Notes under the pieces: model-generated | Told to the model about the DNA's origin: nothing | Seen by the model: only the letters and a program-made list of their open reading frames with translations | Databases searched by the model: none | Part shown: positions 1-9,362 of the stretch, in pieces | How the letters are laid out: each line of letters begins with the position of its first letter | How positions within the stretch are numbered: position 1 is the stretch's first letter | Made by a program: the position numbers and the translations under genes | NCBI GenBank assembly: GCA_025455725.1 | Contig: JALOLY010000001.1 | Coordinates: forward strand, 1-60,136 | Direction of reading: 5' to 3' | DNA length: 60,136 bases | From: Amoebophilaceae bacterium | Lineage (GTDB): Bacteria > Bacteroidota > Bacteroidia > Cytophagales > Amoebophilaceae

Positions 1-873
1 TACCACACCCGCTAAGCCAATCAGCATGAGCGTCAGCTGCAAAGAGGGATCGAAGACTGAGATGATGAGAAATTGATTGCGGAGTTGCTTCGCACTCTTA
101 CCCATTAGCAGACGCTGCATCTCGCAAGGATCCACCATACCCAAGGGTATAATCCAAATGAATATATGAGTGAGGTAGTATATAAACCGGGGATGATCCC
201 ATATTTGTAACTTTTCTTGGGGAACGTGTTCAAAGATGGCTTTCATGCCCCCGGCTTCCTCCACGGTAATGATAGCCAGGATAGGAATACCAATGAGAAG
301 TACTAGAAATTGAAAGCCATCGGCGGTGGTCACCGATCTAATGCCTCCACGGGCAGTGTAGAGCGCAAGGAGTATGCCTCCCAGCACGATGGTATCTTGG
401 CTGTGCCAACCCAACAAGGATTGGCCAACCTTTCCCAGCATGCTCAACTCCATGGTGGCAATGCAAAAGGTGATAAAGAGTCCCAACAAACCAGCCATGA
501 TCTTGCTTGTGGGGCCATAGAGGGTACCCACTAAGTCGCCCATGGTTAGGCACGTTGGGAACTTGGCTGCATGGGGTGCGACGAACAGGGCTCTAAATAA
601 AAAGTTGAACATGAGTATTAGTAGGGCAACGGTGGCGATCACGCCATCGGCAAAAATCACATCAGTGAAGTCAAACACATTGGTTCCTGACATATTCATG
701 GCCAAGTAGGTGAGCACCAGGGCCATTGTACCAAAAGATTTATTGGCTACAATGTATTCACGAACACTTTTGATGCCCTTACCCGACCGAAGCCCTATCA
801 CCAGTGTGATAAGAAAGAAAGCGACTACAATGCCTAAGTCCATATTATTGATATGCATGGTCATAGTGTCCAT
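1..873 (-). CDS. Sodium/solute symporter (SSS family), 3' part outside window
   Basis: This is the N-terminal 291 residues of an inner-membrane secondary transporter of the sodium:solute symporter family, which imports small solutes such as amino acids, sugars or vitamins using the sodium gradient. I read it by reverse translation from the ATG at 873. The start MDTMTMHINN is followed by hydrophobic helix 1 and then a charged loop with REYIVANKSFG, the family's typical stretch after helix 1. Next come NMSGTNVFDF, several more helices, and YTARGGIRSVTTADGFQ, a strong SSS hallmark (the usual form is GGLkAVvwTDvlQ). The substrate cannot be told. The open frame runs off the window edge without a stop. 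The short open frame upstream ends just before this start. It is divergent from the GH3-like gene. Confidence 0.85.
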   Translation of the reverse strand, partial: MDTMTMHINNMDLGIVVAFFLITLVIGLRSGKGIKSVREYIVANKSFGTMALVLTYLAMNMSGTNVFDFTDVIFADGVIATVALLILMFNFLFRALFVAPHAAKFPTCLTMGDLVGTLYGPTSKIMAGLLGLFITFCIATMELSMLGKVGQSLLGWHSQDTIVLGGILLALYTARGGIRSVTTADGFQFLVLLIGIPILAIITVEEAGGMKAIFEHVPQEKLQIWDHPRFIYYLTHIFIWIIPLGMVDPCEMQRLLMGKSAKQLRNQFLIISVFDPSLQLTLMLIGLAGVV

Positions 874-877
874 AATT

Positions 878-1027
878 TTAGAGGATCTTCAATAACGTAT
901 CTTTGCGTTTTTCCCGTTCAGGGCTGAGTCTAATACGCCAGCGGCCCTTTCCTATCTCAATCTGGTAAATGCGCCCAATATAATCATACTCGGTAATGCC
1001 TAAACTGTGAACGACATGCCTTCTTTT
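878..1027 (-). other. Short open frame ending directly before the symporter, possible gene remnant
   Basis: On the minus strand there are about 50 open codons, ending in TAA at 878-880, four bases before the symporter ATG. The readable part contains EYDYIGRIYQIEIGKGRWRI and RLSPEREKRKDTLLKIL, a composition that looks like real coding sequence. No ATG, GTG or TTG was seen in this frame, so it may be the tail of a decayed gene. I do not recognise the family. Its 5' end runs under the GH3 start. Confidence 0.25.
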
Positions 1028-2524
1028 AAATCATTGCTCAGCAAACCGGTGGCTTCTTGGGTAATCCGTCAACAGTATCGCTGGAGCCAAGATCCCGTGG
1101 TCACCCAATGGCAAGTTTTCAAGCGACTAATCAAGCGTGCTCAGTATACGCTTTTTGGCCGAATACACCATTTTGACACCATTCAGAATTACGAAGATTT
1201 CAAAGCCTGTGTTCCTGTCAGGGATTATGAGGGGTTGATTGTCTACATCGACAAGATAAAAGCAGGTGTAGATAATGTATTATGGCCCGGTAAGCCCATG
1301 TACCTGGCTAAGACCTCCGGAACTACTTCGGGAAGCAAGTACGTTCCCATCACTAAAGACTCCATGCCACACCATCTCCGTGGTGCACGCAATGCTTTGC
1401 TCAACTATATCCACGAAACAGGAAAATTAGACTTTCTAGCCAGTAAAATGGTCTTCTTGTCGGGGAGTCCACAGCTAGACTATGTGGGGGACATTCCTAC
1501 CGGGAGACTTTCAGGGATTGTCAATCACCATGTACCGGCCTATTTACGACGCAACCGGCTGCCTAGCAATGCCACCAACTGTATAGAAGACTGGGAGGCC
1601 AAGGTAGATGCCATAGTTGAGGAGACACTACACACCAGGATAGGCTTGATAGCTGGCATTCCGCCTTGGGTGCAGATGTACTTGGACAAGCTCCAGCAGC
1701 GTAAAGGACAACGCATCAAGGATATTTTCCCAGAACTCTCTTTATTGGTCCATGGGGGCGTTAACTTCGCACCTTATAGTGCTAAGCTCTTTGATACTAT
1801 AGGCTATTCTATTGATACCATCGAGACGTATCCCGCTTCAGAGGGGTTTATTGCTTTTCAGGATTCGCAGCAAGCAGAGGGCTTATTGTTGCAGTTGAAC
1901 AGTGGCATGTTTTTTGAGTTCATCCCTGTCAACGAATACGCTAGACAGCATCCCACCAGATTGTGCATTGAAGAAGTGGCACTAGGCGTTGACTACGTCA
2001 TCATTTTAAGCACTAATGCAGGGTTGTGGGCCTACAATCTGGGCGACACCGTCAAATTCGTGTCAAAGGCTCCTTATAGAATTGTTGTGACCGGGCGCAT
2101 CAAACATTTTATTTCTGCATTTGGAGAGCATGTCATTGCAGAAGAGGTAGAGAAAGCCATGCAGTATGCCCTGGCCAAGTATTCAGAGACTGTGTTGGCG
2201 GAGTTTACAGTAGCGCCACAAGTAAGTAAGCAGCCCGGTATGCCTTCCTATCATGAATGGCTCATTGCTTTTGTCTATCCACCGCGAGACTTGCAAGCTT
2301 TTGCTCAATATTTGGATCAGATGCTGCGTCGGTTGAATGCTTATTACGATGATTTGGTCACAGGAAAAGTCTTGCAGTCCCTCCAAATTACACAGCTTAC
2401 ACAAGATGCTTTTAAGAAACACATGCAAGCACAGGATCAATTGGGTGGACAAAATAAGGTAGTACACCTAGCCAATGACCGTACTCTAGCCGATGCACTA
2501 CTGGTGTATAAGATGGGGGTTTAA
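1016..2524 (+). CDS. GH3-family acyl-acid amido synthetase
   Basis: This is a cytoplasmic enzyme of the GH3 family within the ANL adenylate-forming superfamily. Plant GH3 enzymes adenylate a carboxylic acid and pass the acyl group to an amino acid; the substrate of bacterial members is mostly unknown. The nucleotide-binding motif LAKTSGTTSGSKYVPIT lies near residue 100. Motif II YPASEGFIAFQ follows near residue 275, and motif III YNLGDTVKFVS then TGRIKHFISAFGEHV near residues 345-370. The length of about 502 residues is normal. The frame can also open with GTG at 1007, but the ATG at 1016 (MPSFKSLL) fits homologues better. It stands alone, divergent from the symporter. A TATCTTTG box at 898-905 could be its -7 element. 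Confidence 0.9.
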   Translation: MPSFKSLLSKPVASWVIRQQYRWSQDPVVTQWQVFKRLIKRAQYTLFGRIHHFDTIQNYEDFKACVPVRDYEGLIVYIDKIKAGVDNVLWPGKPMYLAKTSGTTSGSKYVPITKDSMPHHLRGARNALLNYIHETGKLDFLASKMVFLSGSPQLDYVGDIPTGRLSGIVNHHVPAYLRRNRLPSNATNCIEDWEAKVDAIVEETLHTRIGLIAGIPPWVQMYLDKLQQRKGQRIKDIFPELSLLVHGGVNFAPYSAKLFDTIGYSIDTIETYPASEGFIAFQDSQQAEGLLLQLNSGMFFEFIPVNEYARQHPTRLCIEEVALGVDYVIILSTNAGLWAYNLGDTVKFVSKAPYRIVVTGRIKHFISAFGEHVIAEEVEKAMQYALAKYSETVLAEFTVAPQVSKQPGMPSYHEWLIAFVYPPRDLQAFAQYLDQMLRRLNAYYDDLVTGKVLQSLQITQLTQDAFKKHMQAQDQLGGQNKVVHLANDRTLADALLVYKMGV

Positions 2525-2721
2525 CATTCATGAGGTTCAGCATAGATATGGGAGATTGGTAGGGCATCCGACATTAGTGGGGTAAGGGCTGCACAAGCAC
2601 TCTGACGAGTTTATAGCCGTAGAAAATCCTACGAAACAATAATTAATGTCCTATTTGCGTGGCATAGCCACCGTACAATAACTTGTAGTCGTTTTAAAAA
2701 CCTTTAGACAACAGTAAAGTT

Positions 2722-4035
2722 ATGGGAACTCTAGCTATGATTATTCAGTTTTTGTTGGGGCTCTCTATCATTGTTGGACTGCATGAATTGGGACATTTGC
2801 TCTTTGCGAAGCTCTTTGGTATGCGGGTAAAAAGTTACTCCATTGGATTCCCACCAAAAATTTTCCGGTTCGAATGGGGCGAAACGGAGTATTCTCTTGG
2901 GGCTATTCCCTTGGGTGGAGCAGTGAAGATTGCAGGTATGATCGATGAATTACCCGATTCCACTAATGCTTCCAGTATACCCAGTCCCTGGGAATTCAGA
3001 GCTAAACCTGCTTGGCAACGGCTATTGGTTATACTGGGAGGTATTTTCTTCAACATCGTTAGCGGTATTATCATTTATACGGCCATAAACTTTGCCTTTG
3101 GCGATACATATCTCACCAAAGAAGAAGTCAACAGACATGGCATCGTGCCCAATGCTGTAGGAAAAAGCTTGGGTTTCAGAGAAGGCGATCAGGTCATCGA
3201 CATTGGCGGACGAGACTTCGAGAGGTTTACGGACGTACTGCAACCACGTACCCTGTTGGCAACAGGTAGCTACTACACAGTGCTACGAGAGGGTCGGGCA
3301 GTACGCATCGATATTCCGGCAGATTTGATTGAAAAATTATCAGTATTCAAGGGACAGGGAGGCTTTGTCACTCCTAGGGCGCCTTTTATCGTAGGTCAGG
3401 TCCAACAGCAAAGTGGGGCTGCCCAGGCTGGTCTACAATCTGGTGACCGGATTGTGGCAGTGGCCGGAAAGGATACGATCTACTTGCATCAACTTAAAGA
3501 GGCACTAGAGGCAGAAGCGGGGAAGCAAGTGCTCATACATTACGTGCGAGCAGGCGCCACGCAGGTCACCACAGCCCAAGTGAATGACGAGGGGAAACTA
3601 GGGTTTCAACCCGAGATCCTCCTTGTGTACGAAAAGAAAAGCTATGGTATAGGCCAAGCCGTAGTACTAGGATTTTCACATACTTTTGAGGTAATGAAGA
3701 CCAACGTTGTGGCTTTAGGAAAGCTACTCACTGGGCGGCTTTCACCGATGAAATCTTTGAGTGGTCCTGTTGGCATTGCTCAGATATTTGGTAAGAATTT
3801 TGACTGGATCCGGTTTTGGAATGTCACAGGTTTTTTATCGTTGACCTTAGCTTTTACCAATCTTTTACCCATTCCTGCCCTGGATGGTGGACATACTCTG
3901 TGGATCATCTATGAAATGGTTACGGGCCGTCGCCTCTCGGACAAGTTCTTGGAAACTGCACAAAAGATTGGTATGAGCATCTTACTTTTTTTGATTGGCT
4001 ACGCCGTTCTTAACGATTTGTATAAACTGTTTTGA
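2722..4035 (+). CDS. rseP: RIP metalloprotease RseP (site-2 protease)
   Basis: This is an inner-membrane zinc protease that cuts transmembrane segments, such as anti-sigma factors or signal-peptide remnants, in regulated intramembrane proteolysis. The zinc motif HELGH sits at about residues 21-25 in the first helix. The distal motif NLLPIPALDGGH, near residues 380-391, supplies the third ligand. A region with PDZ-like features (AAQAGLQSGDRIVAVAGK) lies between them. At 437 residues it is of usual length. Final hydrophobic helices are present. The gene stands alone, with about 200 bases of apparently empty sequence upstream, and lon follows 460 bases later. Confidence 0.95.
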   Translation: MGTLAMIIQFLLGLSIIVGLHELGHLLFAKLFGMRVKSYSIGFPPKIFRFEWGETEYSLGAIPLGGAVKIAGMIDELPDSTNASSIPSPWEFRAKPAWQRLLVILGGIFFNIVSGIIIYTAINFAFGDTYLTKEEVNRHGIVPNAVGKSLGFREGDQVIDIGGRDFERFTDVLQPRTLLATGSYYTVLREGRAVRIDIPADLIEKLSVFKGQGGFVTPRAPFIVGQVQQQSGAAQAGLQSGDRIVAVAGKDTIYLHQLKEALEAEAGKQVLIHYVRAGATQVTTAQVNDEGKLGFQPEILLVYEKKSYGIGQAVVLGFSHTFEVMKTNVVALGKLLTGRLSPMKSLSGPVGIAQIFGKNFDWIRFWNVTGFLSLTLAFTNLLPIPALDGGHTLWIIYEMVTGRRLSDKFLETAQKIGMSILLFLIGYAVLNDLYKLF

Positions 4036-4046
4036 ACCCTACGCTG

Positions 4047-4412
4047 CTAGTTTGTTCTCATTGTGGGTCTATCTCCGTATCTGTGCTTCCTTTTCGCGTC
4101 CCCGGAAGGGGATCGTGGCCTTTCGCGTACAGGTAAAAGTGAGCCCTCGGTGGTGAGGTGGACGAACGATAAGACAAAAAGTTTTATGGGAGGGAGACCC
4201 TTGGGGTGTATTTTGAACAGCTTTGGAAGGGTGCCCATATCTTTTTCTACAGGTTTTGGGGCGTGAATTACTAATTTCTTGTAAGCTTTGCCGAGCTTTT
4301 GAGCTATTTTTAGGCGGTGAGGGTTGCTCCAAAGGATAATCATGGTTCTGTCAATTTTGGGGACAAGCCGCAGTAGGCGCGTTGGGCTCCATTCATTGCA
4401 GCGTAGATTCAC
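4047..4412 (-). CDS. Possible small hypothetical protein between rseP and lon
   Basis: The only long open frame in the 463-base gap between rseP and lon. It has 121 codons and starts with GTG at 4412. The protein is basic, with stretches such as LLRLVPKIDRTMIILW and LGKAYKKLVIHAPKPVEKD that look coding. I do not recognise it. Two other frames in the gap are also open for shorter lengths, which weakens the case. Chance or the remains of an older gene are both possible. Confidence 0.25.
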   Translation of the reverse strand: MNLRCNEWSPTRLLRLVPKIDRTMIILWSNPHRLKIAQKLGKAYKKLVIHAPKPVEKDMGTLPKLFKIHPKGLPPIKLFVLSFVHLTTEGSLLPVRERPRSPSGDAKRKHRYGDRPTMRTN

Positions 4413-4498
4413 TTTGGCATCCTAATTGTAGCTGTGTTGGTGTGCAAGCAGTTGGTCTGCTATGTTATTATGCCCTAACGCCCTAATTTTTGACAACT

Positions 4499-7000
4499 AT
4501 GCATTTTCAAGTACCCCCTTCCTTCAACAACTCATTGCTATCGGGCCTAGGCAAAGAAAGTACTGATGAAATGATCCAGTTGGTAGTGACAGAAGAAGGT
4601 AGCCAAGAAACAGAAAAGGTAACCCCGGATGCGCTGCCTTTGCTACCACTCAAACAGGTAGTGTTGTTTCCGGGCCTAATCATCCCTTTGACATTACGGC
4701 GCCAGAAACTTATTCAACTGGTCAAGAAAGTACACCAGACAGACGGTTTAATAGGTGTAGTAGCTCAAAAACATGCGCATGTAGAAGATCCTGGAGCCAA
4801 AGACATTTTCCGTGTTGGCACTATAGCCAAGGTGTTGAAGGTGATTGTCTTCCCTGATGGCAACACCACTATCATTTTACAAGGAAAGCAACGATTTAAG
4901 GTGAAAACCATCTTGGCAGAAGTACCACACTTGCTTGCTCAGGTACGTCCCCTGAAGACTAAGGCTTTTAATACGCAGAAGAAAGAGGCCAAAGCCCTGA
5001 TGCATTCCCTCAAAGAAGTGGCCAATAATATCCTTAGCTTAAGTCCAGAGGTGCCACCCGAGGTGCGAATAGTCTTGCACAACATCAAAGATCCAGACTT
5101 CCTTACTTACTTTTTGTCTGCTAATATCAACGTAGACATCGCAAAGAAGCAGCATCTTTTGGAGATTAACGACAGCAGCAAACGTGCCACCTTGTTGTTG
5201 CAGTATTTGCTCAAGGATTTAGAGTTCACACAACTAAAAAGGCAGATCCAAAGTAAGGTACACACAGACATTGACCAGCAGCAGCGCGACCAGTATCTCA
5301 GGCACCAGATTAGAGTATTGCAAGAGGAACTGGGCGACGGTGACGTGGAAGAATTAGAAGAGCTACGGGCCAGGGGGAAAAAAAAGAAGTGGCCCGAGGA
5401 AGTGGCTACCTTCTTTAAGAAAGCCATAGACAAAGCCGAGCGCCTCAGCCCACACAACCCAGACTACCCCACGTTGATTAACCATGCTGAACTGTTATTA
5501 GAGTTGCCTTGGGGCATATTCACCAAAGATAATTTGGACTTGAAGCAGGCTACTAAAATCCTGGACAAAGACCATTTTGGTCTGGAAAAAGTCAAGGAGC
5601 GGATCTTAGAGTACTTGGCTGTACTACACCTCAAGCAAGACATGAAAGGCCCCATCTTGTGCTTGTACGGTCCCCCAGGTGTGGGAAAGACTTCTTTGTG
5701 CAGATCTATTGCCCAGGCATTGCACCGGAAGTATGTCAGAATATCGCTGGGCGGTTTAAACGATGAAGCAGAGATTAGGGGGCATAGAAAGACCTACATT
5801 GGGGCAATGCCTGGCAAGATCATACAGCATATCAAGAAGAGCCAAGCTTCTAATCCTGTTTTTGTGCTCGACGAGATTGATAAAATTAGTGGCATGCGCG
5901 GCGATCCAGCAGCAGCTTTGCTAGAGGTGCTGGATCCTGAGCAAAATGATACGTTTGTGGACAACTTCTTAGAGGTGCCTTATGATTTGTCTAAGGTCTT
6001 ATTCATTGCCACAGCCAATACGCTAGATTCCGTTCCTCCAGCCCTACAAGACAGGATGGAGGTTATTGAATTGAATGGCTATACGGTAGAAGAAAAAGTA
6101 GAGATTGCTAAGAGGCACTTATTTCCCAAACAACGCAGGGCTCATGGCCTAAAGGCTAGTGATGTGGGTATATATGACAATACCATGGCAAAACTGATCG
6201 AAGATTATACCCGAGAGTCGGGTGTCAGAGAGTTGGAACGCAAACTAGGAGGAGTACTTAGAAAAGTAGCTAAAGCAGTGGCTTCAAAAGAAAGCTACCC
6301 TCGAAAGCTTAGAAAAAGTGACCTTGCTCAGCTTTTAGGCGTGGCTCCGTTCGATCAAGAGATTTATCAACACCATACTTTACCGGGAGTGGCTATTGGA
6401 CTGGCCTGGACACCTGTAGGGGGGGAAATCCTTTTCATTGAGGCCAGCTTGAACAAAGGGAAAGGTAAACTGACGCTCTCGGGGCAGCTAGGCGATGTTA
6501 TGAAAGAATCTGCGATAACGGCTCTGTCTTACATCAAGGCCTATGCAGATACTTTAGGTATTGATGACCGCGTTTTTGACCAATACGATTTGCATGTGCA
6601 TGTGCCCGCGGGGGCTGTGCCCAAAGATGGTCCCTCGGCAGGTATTACCTTGCTCACAGCATTGGCCTCTCTTTATACGCAACGCAAAGTCAAAGATAGA
6701 CTGGCCATGACGGGGGAGATCACCTTGCGGGGCAAGGTACTCCCTGTGGGAGGCGTTAAAGAAAAGATATTGGCGGCCAAACGTGTGGGTATCCAAGAGA
6801 TTATCTTGAGCAGTAAAAATCGGAAGGATATTAAGGAAATTAATGCGCGCTATACAAAGAATCTTATCCTACACTATGTGGGACATGTGGAGGAAGTGCT
6901 GCAACAAGCACTCCAACCCCAGAAAGCTAAAAATGCGCGAACCTGGCAGCTGGTCAAGGAAACAACACACCTTCTTACTGCGCAGTCGACTTATTCATGA
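4499..7000 (+). CDS. lon: ATP-dependent protease Lon
   Basis: Lon is the cytoplasmic serine protease that unfolds and degrades damaged and short-lived regulatory proteins. The N-terminal substrate domain begins with [15 protein letters not shown], near residue 45. The AAA+ module has Walker [10 protein letters not shown] near residue 390 and Walker [11 protein letters not shown] near 455. The protease domain carries the catalytic serine in KDGPSAG (about residue 713) and the lysine in [11 protein letters not shown] (about 756). The frame opens with TTG at 4490, but the ATG at 4499 (MHFQVPPSF) is the better start. At about 833 residues it is full length. hslU follows after 58 bases, so two AAA+ proteolytic genes sit side by side. 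Confidence 0.97.
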   Translation: MHFQVPPSFNNSLLSGLGKESTDEMIQLVVTEEGSQETEKVTPDALPLLPLKQVVLFPGLIIPLTLRRQKLIQLVKKVHQTDGLIGVVAQKHAHVEDPGAKDIFRVGTIAKVLKVIVFPDGNTTIILQGKQRFKVKTILAEVPHLLAQVRPLKTKAFNTQKKEAKALMHSLKEVANNILSLSPEVPPEVRIVLHNIKDPDFLTYFLSANINVDIAKKQHLLEINDSSKRATLLLQYLLKDLEFTQLKRQIQSKVHTDIDQQQRDQYLRHQIRVLQEELGDGDVEELEELRARGKKKKWPEEVATFFKKAIDKAERLSPHNPDYPTLINHAELLLELPWGIFTKDNLDLKQATKILDKDHFGLEKVKERILEYLAVLHLKQDMKGPILCLYGPPGVGKTSLCRSIAQALHRKYVRISLGGLNDEAEIRGHRKTYIGAMPGKIIQHIKKSQASNPVFVLDEIDKISGMRGDPAAALLEVLDPEQNDTFVDNFLEVPYDLSKVLFIATANTLDSVPPALQDRMEVIELNGYTVEEKVEIAKRHLFPKQRRAHGLKASDVGIYDNTMAKLIEDYTRESGVRELERKLGGVLRKVAKAVASKESYPRKLRKSDLAQLLGVAPFDQEIYQHHTLPGVAIGLAWTPVGGEILFIEASLNKGKGKLTLSGQLGDVMKESAITALSYIKAYADTLGIDDRVFDQYDLHVHVPAGAVPKDGPSAGITLLTALASLYTQRKVKDRLAMTGEITLRGKVLPVGGVKEKILAAKRVGIQEIILSSKNRKDIKEINARYTKNLILHYVGHVEEVLQQALQPQKAKNARTWQLVKETTHLLTAQSTYS

Positions 7001-7058
7001 TGTATCACTAGTGAGCCAAGTACTCGATCGGCAAATTACTCGGTAACTCAAAAAACCA

Positions 7059-8441
7059 ATGGACCAGTATCTCACTCCTCAGGAAATTGTAAAAGCACTG
7101 GACAAATACATTATCGGGCAGCGAGCAGCCAAGCGCAATGTGGCTATTGCTTTGCGAAACCGTTGGAGGCGTATGCATGTCTCACCCGCCATGCAGAGCG
7201 ATATTACTCCTAATAACATTTTAATGATCGGGCCCACTGGTGTGGGCAAGACAGAGATTGCCAGGCGATTAGCTAAGCTAGCAGATGCACCTTTTGTTAA
7301 AGTAGAAGCTTCTAAGTTCACAGAAGTGGGTTACGTGGGCCGTGATGTAGAGAGTATGGTTAGGGATTTAGTGGAGCATGCTGTCAATATGGTCAAAGCG
7401 GCTAAAGAAGAAGAAGTTAAAGAAAAAGCAGCCCAGCTTGTAGAAGACTTGATTCTTGATGCACTTATTCCGCCTGTTGCTAAACCCAGCGAAACAAAGA
7501 GAGACACGACGAGCATGCCGACTTCTGAACAGGAGCCCAGTGAACTGAATCAACAAACACGGGAACGGTTTAGGTTGAAGATTAGAAGTGGAGAACTGGA
7601 TGATAGGAAAATTGAAGTGAACGTCAGCAAGCCTGGTGGTGTGGGGGTAGGTATGATTGGTGGTGGAATGATGGACGAGGCAGCTATGATGAATTTGCAG
7701 GATATGCTCAGCAGTATGCTACCCCAAAAAACGAGAAAAAAGAAGCTCACGATTGGGGAAGCCAAGAAACTTCTTTTGGCAGAAGAGGCAAACAAACTCA
7801 TTGACATGGATGTGGTCAAGGAAGAAGCGCTGAGCAAAGCCCGTAATACGGGTATCATTTTTATTGACGAAATCGATAAAATAGCAGCTAAAGCTGGCCA
7901 AGGAGGTGGCGTTGACGTGAGCCGAGAAGGCGTACAACGAGATTTATTGCCCATTGTGGAGGGGAGTGCTGTTAGTACCAAGTATGGAACGGTTCATACC
8001 GATCATATCTTGTTCATTGCTGCCGGTGCTTTTCATGTTTCCAAGCCTTCTGATCTCATTCCTGAACTACAAGGCCGCTTCCCCATTCGTGTAGAACTGG
8101 ATAACCTCACCCAAATAGACTTTGTTAGCATTTTGACGGAGCCCAAAAATGCCCTGACCGCACAGTATAGAGCACTATTTGAAGCGGAGGGCGTAGCAGT
8201 TTCTTTTGACGCCGAGGCCATAGAAGCGATAGCCACTGTGGCTCACCAGATCAATGAGACAGTGGAGAATATTGGTGCCAGAAGGTTGCATACGGTGATG
8301 AGCCACTTACTCAATGACTTTTTGTATGATGTTCCAGACAAGATCAAGCCCAAAGAGCAGATCAAGATTACAAAAGCCTTGGTAACCACTTGTTTGGCTG
8401 AGTTGGCTCAAAGGAAAGACTTGAGTGAGTATATCCTGTAA
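7059..8441 (+). CDS. hslU: HslU, ATPase subunit of the HslUV protease
   Basis: HslU (ClpY) is the AAA+ unfoldase that feeds proteins into the HslV peptidase. The N-terminus LTPQEIVKALDKYIIGQ is diagnostic. Walker A GPTGVGKTEIARRLAKL begins near residue 58 and Walker B IIFIDEIDKIA near 265. The charged insertion between them matches the I-domain; it includes a glycine-rich patch (GVGVGMIGGGMMDE). The C-terminal LAELAQRKDLSEYIL is typical of the tail that docks into HslV. The length of 460 is standard. No hslV lies next to it in this window, although the two genes are paired in many bacteria. Confidence 0.96.
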   Translation: MDQYLTPQEIVKALDKYIIGQRAAKRNVAIALRNRWRRMHVSPAMQSDITPNNILMIGPTGVGKTEIARRLAKLADAPFVKVEASKFTEVGYVGRDVESMVRDLVEHAVNMVKAAKEEEVKEKAAQLVEDLILDALIPPVAKPSETKRDTTSMPTSEQEPSELNQQTRERFRLKIRSGELDDRKIEVNVSKPGGVGVGMIGGGMMDEAAMMNLQDMLSSMLPQKTRKKKLTIGEAKKLLLAEEANKLIDMDVVKEEALSKARNTGIIFIDEIDKIAAKAGQGGGVDVSREGVQRDLLPIVEGSAVSTKYGTVHTDHILFIAAGAFHVSKPSDLIPELQGRFPIRVELDNLTQIDFVSILTEPKNALTAQYRALFEAEGVAVSFDAEAIEAIATVAHQINETVENIGARRLHTVMSHLLNDFLYDVPDKIKPKEQIKITKALVTTCLAELAQRKDLSEYIL

Positions 8442-8517
8442 TTTTTCTAAGATATTGTGAATACGACATCATTGTCATACCAAATAGAAAATGAATGAAA
8501 AGTAAGCTGGGTGGGCA

Positions 8518-9027
8518 ATGACGTTGATCTATGTGCTTTTGTCAGGATTGTTGCTGGTAGCCGCCTTGTTCGTCCTCCTTGCGACGCAGGTTTTTTATGC
8601 AGCCCTGGGGTTCTTGTGTGTCTTGTTGGGTATGGCTGCTCTCTATTTTTTGCAAGGAGCCTCTTTTGTAGCTGTTGCATGTGTGATCGTGTACGGAGGG
8701 GGGAGCTTGGTACTGGTCTTGTTCAGCACCTTTCTGCTGCCTCTAGGTACTAAGCCTACGCAGCAGCGGACTAAGTGGATAGCTGTTGGCTCAGTATTAG
8801 GCCTGTGGGGGGGAGGGCTGTGGCCGCTGGCTCATTTTGCGATATGCACCTTGCAGCAGCAAGAGCCGGTTATTCCACTGCAGGCAAATGCCATCACGGG
8901 ACTAGGGCTGCAACTTCTAGGACCGTATGTTTTGGCCTTTGAGTGGGTAGGTGTCTCCCTACTTATAGCATTAGTAGGTGTTGCTGGTGTCATGGGGCAG
9001 CAGTCTTCTTCTCGTCATGTCTCTTAA
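8518..9027 (+). CDS. nuoJ: NADH-quinone oxidoreductase subunit J
   Basis: A small hydrophobic subunit of the membrane arm of respiratory complex I. It has 169 residues and about five predicted membrane helices. The conserved segment of helices 2-3 is recognisable: FYAALGFLCVLLGMAALYFL, then GASFVAVACVIVYGGG, then LVLVLFSTFLL. In NuoJ this segment reads roughly 'LGaeFlAvvqvlVYaGAImVLFlF', so the usual AIM is replaced here by GSL. It lies 76 bases after hslU with no other complex I gene beside it. nuoCBA and nuoD are 15 and 28 kb away, so the usual nuo operon is broken up. Confidence 0.85.
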   Translation: MTLIYVLLSGLLLVAALFVLLATQVFYAALGFLCVLLGMAALYFLQGASFVAVACVIVYGGGSLVLVLFSTFLLPLGTKPTQQRTKWIAVGSVLGLWGGGLWPLAHFAICTLQQQEPVIPLQANAITGLGLQLLGPYVLAFEWVGVSLLIALVGVAGVMGQQSSSRHVS

Positions 9028-9362
9028 ACCGGCATCTTTGCTCTGGGGCACTCTTGAGGTTACTTGAGTGTGTGCTACTTAAGTATAGAAGCCTTCAATA
9101 TCATGCATGATGCTGGTTGGCTATCAATAAATAAAGACCAGACCCTACGATTGACCGTACTATGTGGCGCTTAAATTAGGATTTTTGTGCGGTTTTCAAT
9201 AAAATTGCGCATTATTGCAATAGGAGACCGTCTTTGTTTAGCAACTTGCTGTTGGTTTTATTTCGTTTCCGGTGAAAAGTAGGGGAAGAAAGGGAAAAAC
9301 GTGGGTTACGTACTGACCGTCAGCATATTAATTGTTGTGTAATTCATACCATACTACGATAC
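9028..9362. other. Intergenic stretch upstream of the repeat lipoprotein, no gene seen
   Basis: 335 bases without a credible gene. The second half is AT-rich and probably contains the promoter of the lipoprotein, but no clear TAnnTTTG element could be picked out. Confidence 0.5.

Noticed and set aside
7550-7981. 143-codon minus-strand frame
   Set aside because: Antisense of hslU, serine-rich shadow.
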